NCBI RefSeq assembly: GCF_018100805.1
Contig: NZ_JAGJEA010000002.1
Span: 310,001-374,000, forward strand
Direction: 5' to 3'
Length of the DNA: 64,000 nucleotides
Source: Aquimarina sp. MMG016
GTDB taxonomy: Bacteria; Bacteroidota; Bacteroidia; Flavobacteriales; Flavobacteriaceae
Below, in pieces: positions 63,700-64,000 of this stretch (position 1 is its first letter; each line of letters begins with the position of its first letter). A program made the position numbers and the translations under genes. The notes below the pieces were generated by a model. That model was not told where the DNA came from. It did not search any database and worked only from the letters and a program-made list of their open reading frames with translations.

Positions 63700-64000
63700 T
63701 TATTTCATAGCGCTGCCCTTTTTTTTAAATTCTGTGGGCGTCATGTTAGTATTTTTCCTGAAGGCTGTATAAAATGCCGCTTTGCTATTAAAACCCACAT
63801 CTAGTGCAATAGCAAAAATAGTATTGGGTTTAGGGACCAGCAGCATAGGTTTGGCAGCTTCAATTCTATACTTGTTAATGTAGTCTGAAAACCCTGTTTG
63901 TGCATTTTGATTAATGGCTTGTGAAATATGATGTACCGACTTATCCAGTTTATCCGCCAGGGTATTGAGCTTAATATCATAATCCAGATACAGTTCTTCA
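63700..64000 (-). CDS. AraC-family regulator, C-terminal part (cut by the window edge)
   Basis: The minus strand from the window end to TAA at 63700 encodes about 99 residues of an AraC/XylS double helix-turn-helix: KLNTLADKLDKSVHHISQAI, then FSDYINKYRIEAAKPMLL, IFAIALDVGFNSKAAFYTAF and NTNMTPTEFKKKGSAMK. The rest lies outside the window. It resembles the HTH of the membrane AraC at 6143 and may have the same type of N-terminal membrane part. The four-gene group after the terminator is a possible target. Confidence 0.88.
   Translation of the reverse strand, partial: EELYLDYDIKLNTLADKLDKSVHHISQAINQNAQTGFSDYINKYRIEAAKPMLLVPKPNTIFAIALDVGFNSKAAFYTAFRKNTNMTPTEFKKKGSAMK

Overview
The window reads as chromosome of a marine-type Flavobacteriia (Bacteroidota). 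Grounds: low-GC sequence; weak Shine-Dalgarno signals and Bacteroidota-type TAnnTTTG promoter elements; four secreted proteins with type IX secretion (T9SS) C-terminal sorting domains; a TssD (Bacteroidota-type Hcp) T6SS protein; DUF4494, GEVED, DUF2490, HTTM-DCC and DUF3667 families; and many short lipoproteins. I did not assign a genus. No rRNA, tRNA or CRISPR array was seen.

Layout. 1-3743: the 3' end of a small peptide gene with a double-glycine leader and an alternating Lys-Val core, a JmjC/cupin-type Fe(II)/2-oxoglutarate oxygenase, and a C39-peptidase ABC exporter. Together these look like a ribosomal peptide (RiPP) modification and export locus cut by the window edge. 3890-10257: a DnaQ-GIY-YIG fusion nuclease, a YchJ-like pseudogene, a membrane AraC regulator followed by DJ-1 and NTF2-like secreted proteins, and DUF4494. 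10340-18568: a beta-helix lipoprotein, then a TssD-metallopeptidase fusion (probable T6SS effector) in a tight operon with a lipoprotein (candidate immunity), a frameshifted gene and a small secreted protein, then a T9SS metalloprotease.

18649-31942, all minus strand: an M28 peptidase; a five-gene envelope operon (DUF2490 outer-membrane protein, P-loop protein, small membrane protein, HTTM-DCC fusion, unusual ABC transporter); and a signalling/protease set (sigma factor, TPR membrane protein, subtilase with a poly-Asp tract, TPR-CHAT caspase-like protein). 32418-50504: ordinary metabolic and envelope genes (universal stress protein, S9 peptidase, phospholipase A1, exported PCMT, APC and SLC12-type transporters, ArsR, PAP2 phosphatase, GNAT, DMT transporter) and two large T9SS proteins. 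50661-56980: SGNH esterase, YbbA/YbbP-like ABC pair, CPA2 antiporter and USP; this part looks visibly richer in G and C than its neighbours.

57000-60830 is an accessory island: intergenic repeats, a broken serine-recombinase start, and small cassette-like genes separated by hairpin-forming spacers with ACACAACA / CGTT ends. Several of these genes are frameshifted. 60829-63536 is a four-gene minus operon (two beta-barrels, a lipocalin-like protein, a DUF418-like membrane protein), followed by the 3' part of an AraC regulator gene at the edge.

The strongest leads for new biology are the K-V repeat RiPP locus at the left edge, the TssD-metzincin effector operon, the sigma/subtilase/CHAT set, the HTTM-DCC operon and the cassette-like island.
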